Shown here: positions 21,677-33,695 of the stretch, piece by piece
Layout: each line of letters starts with the position of its first letter
How positions within the stretch are numbered: the first letter of the stretch is position 1
Source: Rutidosis leptorrhynchoides
Lineage: Eukaryota > Streptophyta > Magnoliopsida > Asterales > Asteraceae
Length of the DNA: 64,000 bases
Direction of reading: 5' to 3'
Assembly: GCF_046630445.1 (NCBI RefSeq)
Contig: NC_092341.1
Coordinates: forward strand, 34,327,501-34,391,500
Position numbers and translations under genes: made by a program
Notes under the pieces: generated by a model
Told to the model about the DNA's origin: nothing
The model's input: the letters and a program-made list of their open reading frames with translations, nothing else
The model's database searches: none

Positions 21677-22500
21677 CTAGTAAAATGACCCGTGAAATCA
21701 CGGGTTTGTTTAAACGAAACAATTTAATGACATGTTTTAGGTATTAAGTGAATGTAAATGCGAAGTCATTTATTTTAATGACCCGTTTGACTAAAAAATT
21801 TGTCGTTATTTTTACAAATATATAGAGACATGTATTTTCGCATACATATGAAACATAATTAATTTCGTAAAAAGAATCAATATTTGAATATTAATAATAT
21901 AATTATTATATTAAAAGTAAATAATAATAATAAATTTCGCTTAAAGTTAAGTATTTATATTTTTAATAATAATTATTATTATTAGTAGTAATAAATGCCT
22001 TTTAAATTTTTTTAGAAAATTAAAATTACAATTTATGAGAGATTGGTATTTCTTTTTATAAAATATTTCCTATTATTTTTTTAATTAAATAAATATATAA
22101 TTATGACATCATCATTATGAAAATTAAAGATAATTAGCTTAATGATGACATCATTATTTTAGAGCTTTATATGACTATATCAAATGGGAAATGTCATGAC
22201 TCTATTAATGGAATAATAGTAAATTGTACTTCTATTTCATTATAACTGTCATGTTTTAATTTTTAAAAAATATATTTTATTTTTAACTTTAACTTTAAAA
22301 TTTTTTATTTATATTATATAACATTGATGAAATTATATCCATAGATTTTGTTTTAAATGTGTTGTCGTAGTAATAATTTTTTATTAAGTATTATATAATA
22401 TAAATAAAAATAATTAATAAAGATTTTTGAAAGTAAAAAAAATAAAAATGACACGAGACGGATCGAGTATGTGGGAAAAAATTATTGAAAGAGGCACCTT
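21677..22500 (-). mobile_element. Candidate Helitron remnant (3' terminus seen; right end unresolved)
   Basis: On the minus strand there is a perfect 8-bp hairpin (ACCCGTGA, TT loop, TCACGGGT; 21688-21705), then CATTTTA, then CTAG followed by T. Hairpin, short spacer and CTRR before a host T is the Helitron 3'-end signature. The region to about 22450 is very AT-rich and non-coding. No convincing TC 5' end was identified, so the right boundary given is arbitrary. Confidence 0.35.
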
Positions 22501-22848
22501 CCTCTACAAACTTTTTCTAAATGTTGTGCGACATGTGTCCTAGCTTATCCAATAATGTCCTTTAATCCATCATTGCCAACAATGTGTGATGTATGCATCA
22601 ATGCATGTAGTGGATAAGCCTTCGGTTTTTCACTTTTCTGACGATGCCCTAATTTTTTTTTTTTTTTTTTAATTTACTTCAGCACATTAAATCAAAATAA
22701 AATAATATATACTAATTAAAAATGATATAATATAATTAAAATACGAAGTAGTTGTTAGTAACTTCTTATTGTTAAGTTTTTATCCATACAGGTCAATAGG
22801 TCAATAGGTCAATACTGAATGGGGTCACCCGGCCTAGTTAGTTACAAA
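22501..22848. other. Intergenic AT-rich DNA
   Basis: No gene. It contains a loose inverted repeat (AGCTTATCCA near 22533 against TGGATAAGCC near 22611) that could be a small MITE, and a T19 run at about 22652. Confidence 0.4.
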
Positions 22849-22853
22849 AGATT

Positions 22854-23010
22854 TGTAAGATCGCATAGCCCAAACACAATGTCCTGCAATATAAGCCAAG
22901 AGTCCATTCTTTTCTAAAACCAATTGGTATTAGAGGGACTTCCCCTTAAACTTATATACATACATTTGTTTTTATCTCCCTCCTATGTGGGATAGGTTTG
23001 CACCCCAACA
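22854..23010 (-). repeat. TRIM left LTR
   Basis: A 157-bp terminal repeat, nearly identical to 23340-23496. Confidence 0.9.
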
Positions 23011-23339
23011 ATCCCCCCTCAAACCGAAGACCACATCACCGAGCCTCCCCTTCAACGATACTCCCGCCATCTTATATCACCGGTCTCTTTTTTCTTTCAC
23101 TTTTCTTTCACTACCGGGACATGCCTCTTATACCGCCGATCTCTTTCTTTCACTTTTTCTTTCACCATCGGGACATGCCGCACTTCCACGCCTTGGGAAG
23201 GAAGACTTTCGATATAAGGCATCATGGCTCCATTATCGTTGGCAAACTGAGGGGTGTGACATGTCGCACCATGCGCTTAGGGGTGCGTCACCACTGCGTT
23301 GTTCACCACATCGGGCTATAGCCTAGCTCTGATGCCATT

Positions 23340-23496
23340 TGTAAGATCGCATATCCCAAACACAATGTCCTGCAATATAAGCCAAGAGTCCATCCTTTTC
23401 TAAAATCAATTGGTATTAGAGGGACTTCCCCTTAAACTTATATACATACATTTGTTTTTATCTCCCTTCTATGTGGAATAGGTTTGCACCCCAACA
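23340..23496 (-). repeat. TRIM right LTR
   Basis: A 157-bp terminal repeat with the PBS directly to its left at 23326-23337 on the minus strand. Confidence 0.9.
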
Positions 23497-23501
23497 AGAT
23501 T

Positions 23502-24054
23502 CACATTTGGATTGTTTCTTTTGGTTTAGTTGTTGTGAGTGACGTTATAAACATAAACATATAATACCACAATAAATTAAATTAAAAAAGTCAAAAGGAA
23601 TAAGAATAGTCTAACCAAAATGTATAATGATACTTAAATATATTTCTATTTACAAGTATAACTGTTTAGCACGAAGAGTGTGGGTGTGTCACTCACCTGT
23701 CTCTTCCATGTCACTTAGTGACACCACTCTCCACTCAAGTCACTTTTGCCCTTTTACCCCAAGTCAGTCTCTCTTGTGACGGATGTTACCCTTTTTTTTC
23801 TTTTTCTTTTTTTTTTTGCTTTTTTTTTTCAAAGCAATAAATTATTAAATATAATAAAATATTATTTTAACACACTAACTAACACACTAATTGACATAAG
23901 TCACCACTCTTCACTTTTTCTGACTCAGCAAGCCACGTCTGACATGTCAAGTGACCTGAGTCACTACTCTCACTCTTATAGGTCAAAAGAATGGTGTCAA
24001 TTCCATTAATTAGTTGGTGAAAACAACCATTTACTTTAGATCAACTACATACAA
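23502..24054. other. Intergenic region with a possible MITE
   Basis: No gene. Segments at about 23673-23693 and 23959-23978 are imperfect inverted repeats (AAGAGTGTGGGTGTGTCACT against AAGAGTGAGAGTAGTGACTC on the other strand). They bound about 300 bp with a T-rich centre and the palindrome GTCACTTAGTGAC. No clear target duplication. Confidence 0.3.
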
Positions 24055-24384
24055 TGTTAAAGTACAGCATCATCAAAAGAGGCAACAAAGTCAAATAACC
24101 ATATTTGGTTATTTGACTTATTGGGATCAGATTCTAGCTTCATCATTTCCCAGTTTAAAGTCACAAGGGTCAAATAAATGCCAAGAATAACAGCTCAAAA
24201 GCTTGCATATTGGGGGTCCCAAGAGCATAATTGGTTTCTACCCACTTGGAGCCTACCCACTTTAGGATGTAGTCGTTATGTGTTTTGTGTATATAACACT
24301 TAGTAGTATGGAACTAGAAATCAATTCTAGCTTGTATCAAATAATCATCTTATCAATACAAACGATCAATTTCTTATTTTAACA
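24055..24384 (+). repeat. Copia B 5' LTR
   Basis: About 330 bp from TGTTAAAG to TTTTAACA, with mirrored TGTTA/TAACA ends, directly followed by the PBS. A TATA motif lies at 24290-24296. The second copy is not in the window, so the left end rests on the terminal inverted repeat alone. Confidence 0.72.
24290..24296 (+). promoter_or_regulatory. TATA box in copia B LTR
   Basis: TATATAA lies about 95 bp before the LTR end, a plausible core promoter for the element RNA. Confidence 0.5.
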
Positions 24385-24396
24385 TGGTATCAGAGC
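24385..24396 (+). other. Copia B primer-binding site (initiator tRNA-Met)
   Basis: TGGTATCAGAGC directly abuts the LTR end. Confidence 0.92.
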
Positions 24397-24470
24397 TTAC
24401 GGTATCGATCTAGTGATCAAGATACTCGTTTTTTTTTTAGCCTCCATCATCTACAAAAGGGATTACTGCC

Positions 24471-26366
24471 ATGTCTAGTGACGGTAGAAATCCCCATACT
24501 GAATCATCTGCTGATTCAAGCGATAAATCTGATTTTCAAACCCAACTTGAATTATTTTTTAAAAATGGCATGAGTTTTCAATCTAAACCTAAATTGACTA
24601 GTAGCTTGAAGATCAATATCAATCTGAATAGTCAGAACTACGCTTTATGGTCCCGTATGATGAAAGTGGCAATAGGAGGAGAATCAAAAAGCCTCATAAA
24701 CCACTTGACCTCAAACAGACCAGAAACTGATGAACCAAGCTACAGTCAATGGGAACAGGAAGATCTTGTGGTCTTTTCCTGGTTAATTCAAAACATTGAG
24801 CCAAATCTCGCAAGTGACTTGACATCGTTTCCAACTGCCAAGTCATTGTGGGATGCTCTCATCACCACTTACAGTAGTGGTCAGGACAAATTGCAAACAT
24901 ACGATTTATATGTAAAAGCCATTAAGATGGAACAATCCAATATGACTCTTGAAGAGTTATGGATCAAAATGCAAGGTATATGGGGGGAACTCGAAAGACG
25001 AGATCCAAACCCCATGGACAATGCATCTGATATTGCCAAATATAACAAAATCAGGGCTGAGCATAAGCTTTTTCAATTTTTAAATGCATTAGATCGAAAA
25101 CATGATACTATCAAAAGAGAAATGCTTCGATTAAACCCTCTACCAATGGCAGAGGAAGCATATGCTTCTGTGAGAAAAGAAGCAGCACATCAGCAAATTT
25201 TAGGGCTCAACAACAACGAACCTTCGACCAATCAAGGAATTGCAACTGGATTAGCTGCAATTGATGGCAAAGGTTCATCATCTCGCCCACCGTTTCAATC
25301 ATCACAACAGAACCGTACCAGTTATCAACCCAAAGTCGATAAATCAAACCTAAAATGCACAAGGTGTGGGAAATCGAGGCACACAATTGAGCAGTGTTTC
25401 GAAATCAAGGGTTACCCAGAATGGTGGATGAAGCAAAACAAAGGCAAAGCATCAATGGCGGCCGATGAAATCACCACCACTACCGATAAAAGCTTCGGTG
25501 GTGTCGCTACCTCCTCAAAACCCACTGGTATAAAGCTTAATCTCTTTACTTCCCCTTTTACAGATATAGGTAATATAAAAACTAGGGTTTGCAAATCTAA
25601 AAAGGGGTATGGGGAAGGTGAAATTGGGAGAGAGGAATATGGGGATGATAAACTCGATTGGGATGTGGAGGATAAATAGGTTCACGAGGAGAAAGGGTAC
25701 AGTAACCGAATGGGTAGGGTATTTCGGTTTAAAGGTAACCAAACTACAAATGGACCTAAAAATAATGGGAAGCCCACTAAAAATATGGGGTGGACTGATT
25801 TTAAGGATAAAAGCCCAACACATGAATCTAAAAGATTTACAAACAGGCTAGCCTGTTTAAATTCGAAAATTGGGCCTAAAAACATAAATATAAATAAACC
25901 TAAATATAATAAACCCGAGTTTAGTGTTTTGTGTCAAAACTTATACTCCGTCTTGTCTAAAATACAAAAAGAGTCTTCCGAAGCGAATAGTGTCTCAAAT
26001 AATTTTAAACCTAAGTCCTGGATATTTGATTGCGGGGCAACGGACACTATGACATTTGACGAAAAAGATATCACTTTTAAAATAAAACCTAAAAAAAACT
26101 GGATTCAAACGGCCAACGGTGAAATTGTTAAAGTTAAAAGCGGTGGTACTATTGAAATATCACCGACGATTAAAATACCTAATTGTCTATATGTTCCAGC
26201 TTTATCTCATAAGCTGTTATCGGTAAGCCATGTTACAAAAGAATTAAACTGTAAAGTCCTAATGTATCCGACTTTCTGCATCTTGCAGGACATCCGGACG
26301 GGACTGTTGATTGGGCGTGGCACTGAAAAATGTGGGTTATACTATGTTGACGAAGTTTCTCAATGA
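24471..26366 (+). pseudogene. Copia B gag and protease
   Basis: The frame opens at ATG 24471 (MSSDGRNPHTES). The copia gag domain spans about residues 40-250 (NYALWSRMMKVAIGG, FSWLIQNIEPNLA, LWDALITTYSSG). A CCHC knuckle (CTRCGKSRHTIEQC) lies near residue 300. An in-frame TAG at 25677-25679 interrupts the linker, after which the same frame continues. The protease block is SWIFDCGATDTMT, where the usual DSG/DTG active-site triad reads DCG. A TGA at 26364-26366 interrupts the frame again before the integrase zinc domain. Confidence 0.88.
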
Positions 26367-27635
26367 GGTACCGTGTCACTTGCTCACGGAACACCTACAA
26401 GGGAAGCTTGGTTATGGCATAGGAGATTGGGTCACCCGTCAGCCGGATATTTACATGCTTTATTTCCTAGTTTATTTCCGTCAAATGTTGTTTTAAATTG
26501 TGAAACTTGTATTTTGTCTAAAAGCCATCGGAGTACTTTTAAATCTAGTAATACCAGAAAAGATGTACCTTTTGCCTTAATTCATTCTGATGTGTGGGGT
26601 CCAGCTCCTGTTAATGGGGGGGGGGGGAAATTATCGATATTTTGTTCTCTTTATTGATGACCATACAAGAATGACATGGATTTATTTCTTAACTCACAAA
26701 TCTGAAGTTTTCGAAAAGTTTTCCCACTTTTATAAGATGGTGCAAACACAATTTAACAAAAACATCCAAATTTTAAGATCTGATAATGGGGGTGAATTTG
26801 TCAATAATTCAATGAAACAATTTTGTGAAAATAAAGGGATTATTCACCAAACATCTTGTGCTCATACTCCAGAACAAAATAGAGTAGCCGAACGCAAGAA
26901 TCGACTACTCTTAGAAATGACAAGAGCACTACTCATTGAATCTAAGGTTCTGAAAAGTTTTTGGCCCGAAGCTCTTGCTTCCGCTACCTATCTTATTAAC
27001 CGTTTACCTACTAAAGTTTTGGGCACGAAAACACCTAAAGATACGCTTTCCCAATTTCATACCCTTCCGACTTCATTTAGCCTCGAACCTCGAATATTTG
27101 GATGCTCTGTCTTTGTCCACATACCAAAACATGAGCGTTCCAAACTTGATCCGTGTGCGAAAAAATGTGTCATGGTAGGCTATGGAATAAACCAAAAAGG
27201 AAATCGGTGTTATAATCCTAAGAGACGTCACGTCTTTACTACAATGAATTGTGATTTTATTGAAACTAAATATTTTTATAATACCCAACTCACGAGTGAG
27301 GGGGAGAAAGAAGAAATTGACACTATAAGTTGGGTACAATGGATACCGAGACATGATGATATACAACCACCAATACCAAATTTCGATAATACCCAAACAT
27401 CAACACCAAACCAAGACTCACCCAACCCACCAAATCACGGTGCACCAAATCTTGATTTACCGGATACTATGCCACAAGTTTCTGAATCCACTGACACCTC
27501 TTCAAACGGTGAACATCCTGTTCAAGAAGAACAACACAGCCCAACTACCGACACCACACATTCCTCAACCAACAATGCCCCAAATTCCAATGAAAACACA
27601 GAAAAATATGTTTTACCACAAAGAGCCAACAGGGG
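26367..27635 (+). pseudogene. Copia B integrase
   Basis: The HHCC domain (WHRRLGHPSAGYL and CETCILSKSH) is followed by the DDE core: D in HSDVWGP, D in ILRSDNGGEF, E in EQNRVAERKN. A run of 12 G at 26626-26637 shifts the frame by one; downstream coding resumes in the new frame (RYFVLFIDDHTRMTW). It ends in a Pro/Thr/Asn-rich linker cut by the E2 LTR. Confidence 0.9.
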
Positions 27636-29107
27636 TATAGAGACCCCTCCTAATCCATCTGGACGAAGTCTATATCGATTACAAACGATTCACAATAGTT
27701 GGTTACATCGCGAGGTACTTGACCTCTATATGATACATTTTACAAACATTGCATTCGTTTTTAAAAGACAAACTTTCATTACATCGAAAGTTGATGACAT
27801 GCATATCATTTCATAATATATCCAACTATAATTGACTTAATAATAATCTTGATGAACTCAATGACTCGAATGCAACGTCTTTTGTAATATGTCATGAATG
27901 ACTCCGAGTAATATCTCTAAAATGAGCAAATGCACAGCGGAAGATTTCTTTCGTACCTGAGAATAAACATGCTTTAAAGTGTCAACCAAAAGGTTGGTGA
28001 GTTCATTAGTTTATCATAAATAATCATTTCATAATTTTAATAGACCACAACATTTCATATTTCCATTCCTCATAAAAATACGTCCCATGCATAGAGACAA
28101 AATATCATTCATATGGATTGAACACCTGGTAACCGACGCTAACTTAATGCATAGAATATCCCCAAAACAGAACCTCTCATCTGTATAATAATCTCGAAGT
28201 ACTAAAGCATTCGTACCCCGAATGGGACTTGTCAAGGTCCATAGATCTATCTTTAGGATTCGCGTCAATCAGGGGCCATTTCCCTAAATTCTTAGGTTAC
28301 CAGACTTGAAGGGCGATATTCGGTTTAATAATCCAACCATATAATGTAGTTTTTGATCACTTGTGTCTATTTCGTAAAACATTTATAAAAACAGCGCATG
28401 TATTCTTAGTCCCAAAAATATATATTGCAAAAGCATTTAAAAAGGGAGCAAATGAAACTCACCTAATGTATTTTGTAGTAAAAATACATATTACGACATT
28501 GAATAATGCAGGGTTAGCCTTGGATTCACGAACCTATATCATTTGTGTATATATATATATTAATACACATAATCGTAATCGAGCATATTTATATATTAAT
28601 AGTGATATAAATGTTATAGTAATAATTTATATGTTTATATATTAATATCATAGTATTTACATATTAAAAGTTTTGGTTATATAATATTTATTATATCATT
28701 ATATTAATAATTTTAATAATGAATATTTATACTTGAGTTATCATTATACATTTATTAATACGAATATAGTAAGTACATGTAAAAATATTTTTAACACATA
28801 ATTATATCGATATGTTTAATTATTCAAAATTTTAAATATGTTAATATTTTAAGTAATTACAAATTATATAGTTATATGAAAACGTAATGTATTATATTAT
28901 TAATAAATATTTATATGCTTGCTAATATGTCATTTAAAAATATATGCTTATATGTATATATATATTTAGAAAATTATAACCAATATATATTGTATTTATT
29001 ACTAATATCTATATATAACAAGTTATATACTTATTTTCTATTAAAAACCATGTTCATAGAATTTACTTACTAATACTTATTTATAATAATAATAATTATT
29101 ATAATCT

Positions 29108-29241
<134 letters not shown>

Positions 29242-29321
29242 ACATTTATAATAATAACAATACTAATAATAATTATAATTTTTATAAAAAGAACTACCTT
29301 TGAAAAGTCCATAAAAATAAA

Positions 29322-29391
29322 ACTGCATCAAGCCGGGTTCGAACCCGAGACCTCACAATACCCAACATGACACCTTAACCAATACTCCGTA
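29322..29391 (-). other. tRNA-like / Pol III promoter-like segment in E2 LTR
   Basis: On the minus strand TGGTTAAGGTG (29371-29381) fits the A-box pattern TRGYNNARNNG. GGTTCGAACCC (within 29335-29346) is a perfect B-box and T-arm. The spacing is about 25 bases. No full cloverleaf could be folded, so it is a tRNA-derived or SINE-head-like piece and not a tRNA gene. Confidence 0.5.
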
Positions 29392-30725
29392 TTCTCTTTT
29401 CTGATTAGAAGCCACGAAAATATTATTATAACCCGTCTGTTACTTCTTTAATTCATCATCTTCTTTCTTTTTCTTGTTAACTCAAACGAACCATGACTCA
29501 AATCTACCTAGTAACTAAAATTATTTGTTTGATATTAGACTTGTATCAGAAATGTTCTTGTGATAGTTTGACTTAACTGAAAAATGAAAAAAAAAAAAAA
29601 AAAACTGCCTGTTGTATCGACGGTTTGTAGAAAAAAAATAATAATGATTTCATGATTTGTACATTTTGAGGCCTTGATGTCTAAATGAAAAAGCTTTTAA
29701 ATCATCCATGTAATGTACTGGAATCCTCAATTGAACTTGAAACATTAACATCGATTCAAATTTCACGAAGAACATTTCTGTTGACTTTTGGTTTTGAAAG
29801 TTTGACTTCTAAAATTATAACTTGATATAAAGAATTGAAGTTTGAAAATCAGCAGATAGTTTAAGTAAAAGATTTATAACATATCTGCATTAATAGATTT
29901 TTGAAATTGTTATAAATTCGTCAAATTGGATAAAACCCACACGAACAGAATAATAAAAAAAATATAAAGCTGTTTTTCTTATTTTTCTGTTGTATTATTC
30001 GAAATAACAGACCTGTATATAACTTGCAGTTGGATAATTTATGTAGCTATCGAATTGGATTTGCAGTTGTCTTCTAGTATGGATTGGGGATCGATAGAAA
30101 TCGATGGAAGGACAGAATATCACGAGCAGAGTTGAAAAAAACGAAAAGGGACAAAGGAGACAGGTAACCCAGATATAGATAGGATTATGTTTTTATTTAT
30201 GTTTATACTAATATTACTAATAAATAAATATATGTATATTATTAATAATACAATTAATAATCATAATAATAATATTAATAATAATACTAGTGATTTGCAT
30301 TAACAATAATAATACTAGTTATAATACTTTTAATAATTTTTGTAATAAGGATAATACTAATAGTATTAAGGATATCTATAATAATATTAATAATGATCAT
30401 TAACAATGATAATAATAATTCTTAAAAATGATATTACTAATGATAATACTGATAAATTGTATTATGTTCATAAAAATCTTTATATTATTAATAATGATTT
30501 TTATGATAATGGTAATTATAAGAATAACAATAATAAGAATATTAATAATAACTAAAATCATAAATTTTACTACTATATAATAATACTGATATTAATATTA
30601 AATAATAATAATGAAAGTAATAACATTAATATAACAACTATAGTTTATCTTGTAATTTTAATACATTAATATTACATATTACTAATTATGTAATATCTAA
30701 TAATTATATGATATATGTATAATAC

Positions 30726-30727
<2 letters not shown>

Positions 30728-30811
<84 letters not shown>
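30728..30811. repeat. (AT)n microsatellite
   Basis: An uninterrupted AT dinucleotide tract of about 80 bases in the E2 LTR. Confidence 0.95.
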
Positions 30812-30816
<5 letters not shown>

Positions 30817-31137
30817 TATTTTCTAATATACATATCGTAATAATTATTTATAGGAATCATATATATTTATATACAGCTTCATTTCAAATTAAGGCTTAAT
30901 TATTTTGTATCTTATCTTATATATTTAATTCGTAGTGTTTACATTATATTTATATTTGTATATACATATTTATTTACAAACAATTGTTCGTGAATCTTCG
31001 GGACTGGTCGAATGGTTAAATGAAACTATGTAAACAGTTTAAAAGTTTTGAGACTCAACATTACAGACTTTGCTTATCGTATCAAAATTACATATAGATC
31101 AAGTTTAAATTTGGTCGGAAATTTTCGGGTCATCACA

Positions 31138-31152
31138 GTACCTACCCATTAA
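31138..31152 (-). other. E2 polypurine tract
   Basis: On the minus strand TTAATGGGTAGGTAC lies immediately before the LTR start TGTGATGACC. It is a one-base variant of the E1 tract. Confidence 0.65.
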
Positions 31153-31494
31153 AAAAATTTCGTCCCGAAATTTGAGTGAAGTTATCATAGTTAACAATAA
31201 ACAAGTTTTTATGACAAATATGAGTTGATAAATAGAGTTTTATCATTATTGAGTAATATGGATAAAACAATTCGATTATTCGAAGAGCACGAATGAAGCT
31301 ATCATAAAGAGTGAGATGAATAAATAAAGTTTCGTCTTAACTTTTGACGTAGTCTTGGTTGAATTTCGGAATTCAAGGGATTTAAAGAAAATCTACGAGA
31401 TCTAAAAGATTTGATACTTTGGTGAATAAGGAAATTAAGATCTCTATAATCAATTACGGTGATCTGTCCTGATTGTTACGTCTGATTTTTCCTT

Positions 31495-31745
31495 TATAAA
31501 TTAAGCTCTTCCGTTCCATTATTCACACCATTCATATACTTTCTTTCTTATTTCATACATCTAAAAGATTGTGAAAATGCTTAATCCCGTTCTAATTCTT
31601 GATATTATTCTAATTATCATTTCTGTCATCCTTCTTTTCAATCTTCCACCAGAAAAATCTGTTTACTTTTACTATTACCTTGACACTATTCTTAATTCTA
31701 CCATGTCTTTATATTGCTATTCGTATTAATATCCATGGTTTGTAA
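31495..31745 (+). pseudogene. Antisense membrane mini-ORF, E2 copy (frameshifted)
   Basis: A homologue of the intact ORF at 34907-35080. A TATA-like box (31495-31500) is followed 77 bp later by ATG 31577. The first 35 codons match the intact copy residue by residue with conservative changes (MLNPVLILDI shared). A net 5-base deletion near 31682-31705 shifts the frame, giving an early TAA at 31727-31729; the ancestral stop is at 31743-31745. It lies on the strand opposite to the element's sense strand. Confidence 0.6.
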
Positions 31746-31907
31746 CCTTCGTGCTGTTATTGGGCTTTATATTTTCTCTTATATTTTAGATCTCTTTGCC
31801 TTTTTATTATCCTCTTGACTTCTAGTAAAGCGAGTAACGGTCCAGAATTCGTAAGTATGGAGTTTCGAACGAATTTAATGTTCTAAGCGAGAAAGAATGT
31901 AATAGCA

Positions 31908-33609
31908 TGTGACGATCGCTCCAAATCCATATGGACGAACACGTCATTCATTGATTTCATTGCGAGGCATTTGACCTCTATATGATACGTTTTGTAAACA
32001 TTGCATTCTTTTGAAAAGGCACACCATAAATGAATATTTAAATCAAAGGTTTTCGACATCTGATGATTTCTACATATAGACAATCACCATAAATAATAGT
32101 TTACAACAGTACTTCCATTGACAATGCAGTCAAAATAAGATACATGGTGATGATTTGGTGAATGCAACTTTTCCTTGAAAAATATGTCATGTAAGACTCC
32201 ATGCACATAGCTTGTCTAACATCTAAGCAAACAGCGGAAGACTTCTAGAAAACCTGAGAATAAACATGCTAACAAGTGTCAACACAAAGGTTGGTGAGTT
32301 CATAGTTTTAATATTTCGTATAATCTGTATATAAAGGTGGATCACAAGATTTCAGTTGTTTCATCCAGAAACGTTTATCAAAATATTCTACGAAATTGAG
32401 CACCCTGGTAAATAAACTTAACGTATATATAATTTGTACCCTTTGTATAATCATCTTAAAAATGCACGCAAACCAACGTGTACGCTTCTCAAATAGCATA
32501 CGTCCGTTAAAAGGCTAGTGCTCTAGCTCGGACGGGGATGTCAAGCCCTATGGATCCATATATAACTACTCGCGCCCACCAGTTCTTATAACCAGCAGTT
32601 ACTAGTTACCAAAGCTAAGGGATTTTCGGTTCAAACTCGGTGTAGAATTTAGTATGTACTTGTATCCATTGCGTTTAAAATAAAGTGCATGTATTCTCAG
32701 CCCAAAAATATATATTGCAAAAGCAATTAAAAAGGGAGCAAATGAAACTCACCTTAGCAGCATATAAAGTCGTTCACCAAAATGTGATCGAAACTCGGAT
32801 TACCAAATAACCGTAGATCTCAACCTAGAGAACATATGTTGGTCAATAAATGTCTATCAAGCTAGGTCAGGTCATAGTGTATCACAATCCTAATGCTCGA
32901 TATCGTCATACAAAAGTTATCCAATGTTGTTTCAAAAAGTCAATTTTAACAATAGTTCAACAAACGAGACGTACCTTATATAAGGATTCATTTACTCGGC
33001 TGGTAACATTTAAAAATCCATTTTATCAATCTTGTAAACAGGTTGTTTAAATCTTAATTGCAGATTCAAAAGCAATTTCAATTATCGTCAATCATAATTC
33101 AGTTGATCATATCTTTTAATCCGTTCATCAAAACTATTCGATATCTAAATGAAAAGTCATTGATTTTTCGCCAGCTTTCCAAAAACATGCATATTATATA
33201 CTTTTTACCAGTAATATATGTATTTAATTCGTGATTCATTATAAACTGTTTAGCGATGAAATTTAGCATACAAGCATGTATAAATATATATACTCAAGCA
33301 CTAGACATGGATACACAATTAATATATAAAAGATAAAATATGAGTGCTTACGTATCAATATTGAGATTTAATATTGTAGGAAAGTACGTAGACGCAACAG
33401 AGATGATAAACACTAGTTTGACTCACGAGCAAAACCCTCGAACAATACCCATAACCTCCTTAGTAATAACCCATATTTTCCTTAGCTCTATCCCGCTTGA
33501 AAACCCATTTTGAAAGTAACACGCTCATGACCTCGTCGTAGTATTTTATATATAATACTAATTAATAATAATACTACTAATAATATTAAGATTAATAATA
33601 ATATTAATC

Positions 33610-33695
<86 letters not shown>

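Larger units (their letters stand above)
22854..23496 (-). mobile_element. TRIM (terminal-repeat retrotransposon in miniature), complete
   Basis: Direct repeats 22854-23010 and 23340-23496 (157 bp each, a few differences) flank 329 bp of non-coding DNA. The 5-bp target duplication AGATT is present at 22849-22853 and 23497-23501. Ends are TGTAAGATCG and CCCCAACA. On the minus strand TGGCATCAGAGC lies beside the right repeat (PBS, one mismatch to the tRNA-Met type). The left repeat is preceded on that strand by the purine run GGTTTGAGGGGGGAT (PPT). It has no coding capacity, so it moved by enzymes in trans. Confidence 0.9.
24055..27635 (+). mobile_element. Copia B: Ty1/copia element, 5' half (rest beyond E2)
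   Basis: A short LTR, PBS, gag, protease and integrase in plus orientation. The element is cut by E2 at 27636, in the linker before RT. RT, RNase H and 3' LTR should lie on the far side of E2, outside the window. Two in-frame stops and one G-run frameshift make this copy defective. Confidence 0.9.

Noticed and set aside
22985-23326. Two overlapping 107-113-codon ORFs inside the TRIM
   Set aside because: The element is non-coding by type; the frames overlap each other and have no recognisable protein features.
23746-24009. Phe-rich 87-codon ORF before copia B
   Set aside because: It lies on a T-rich tract of a possible MITE and shows no conserved features.
29322-29391. A second tRNA gene
   Set aside because: A and B boxes are present, but no acceptor stem or cloverleaf could be formed; kept only as a tRNA-like segment.
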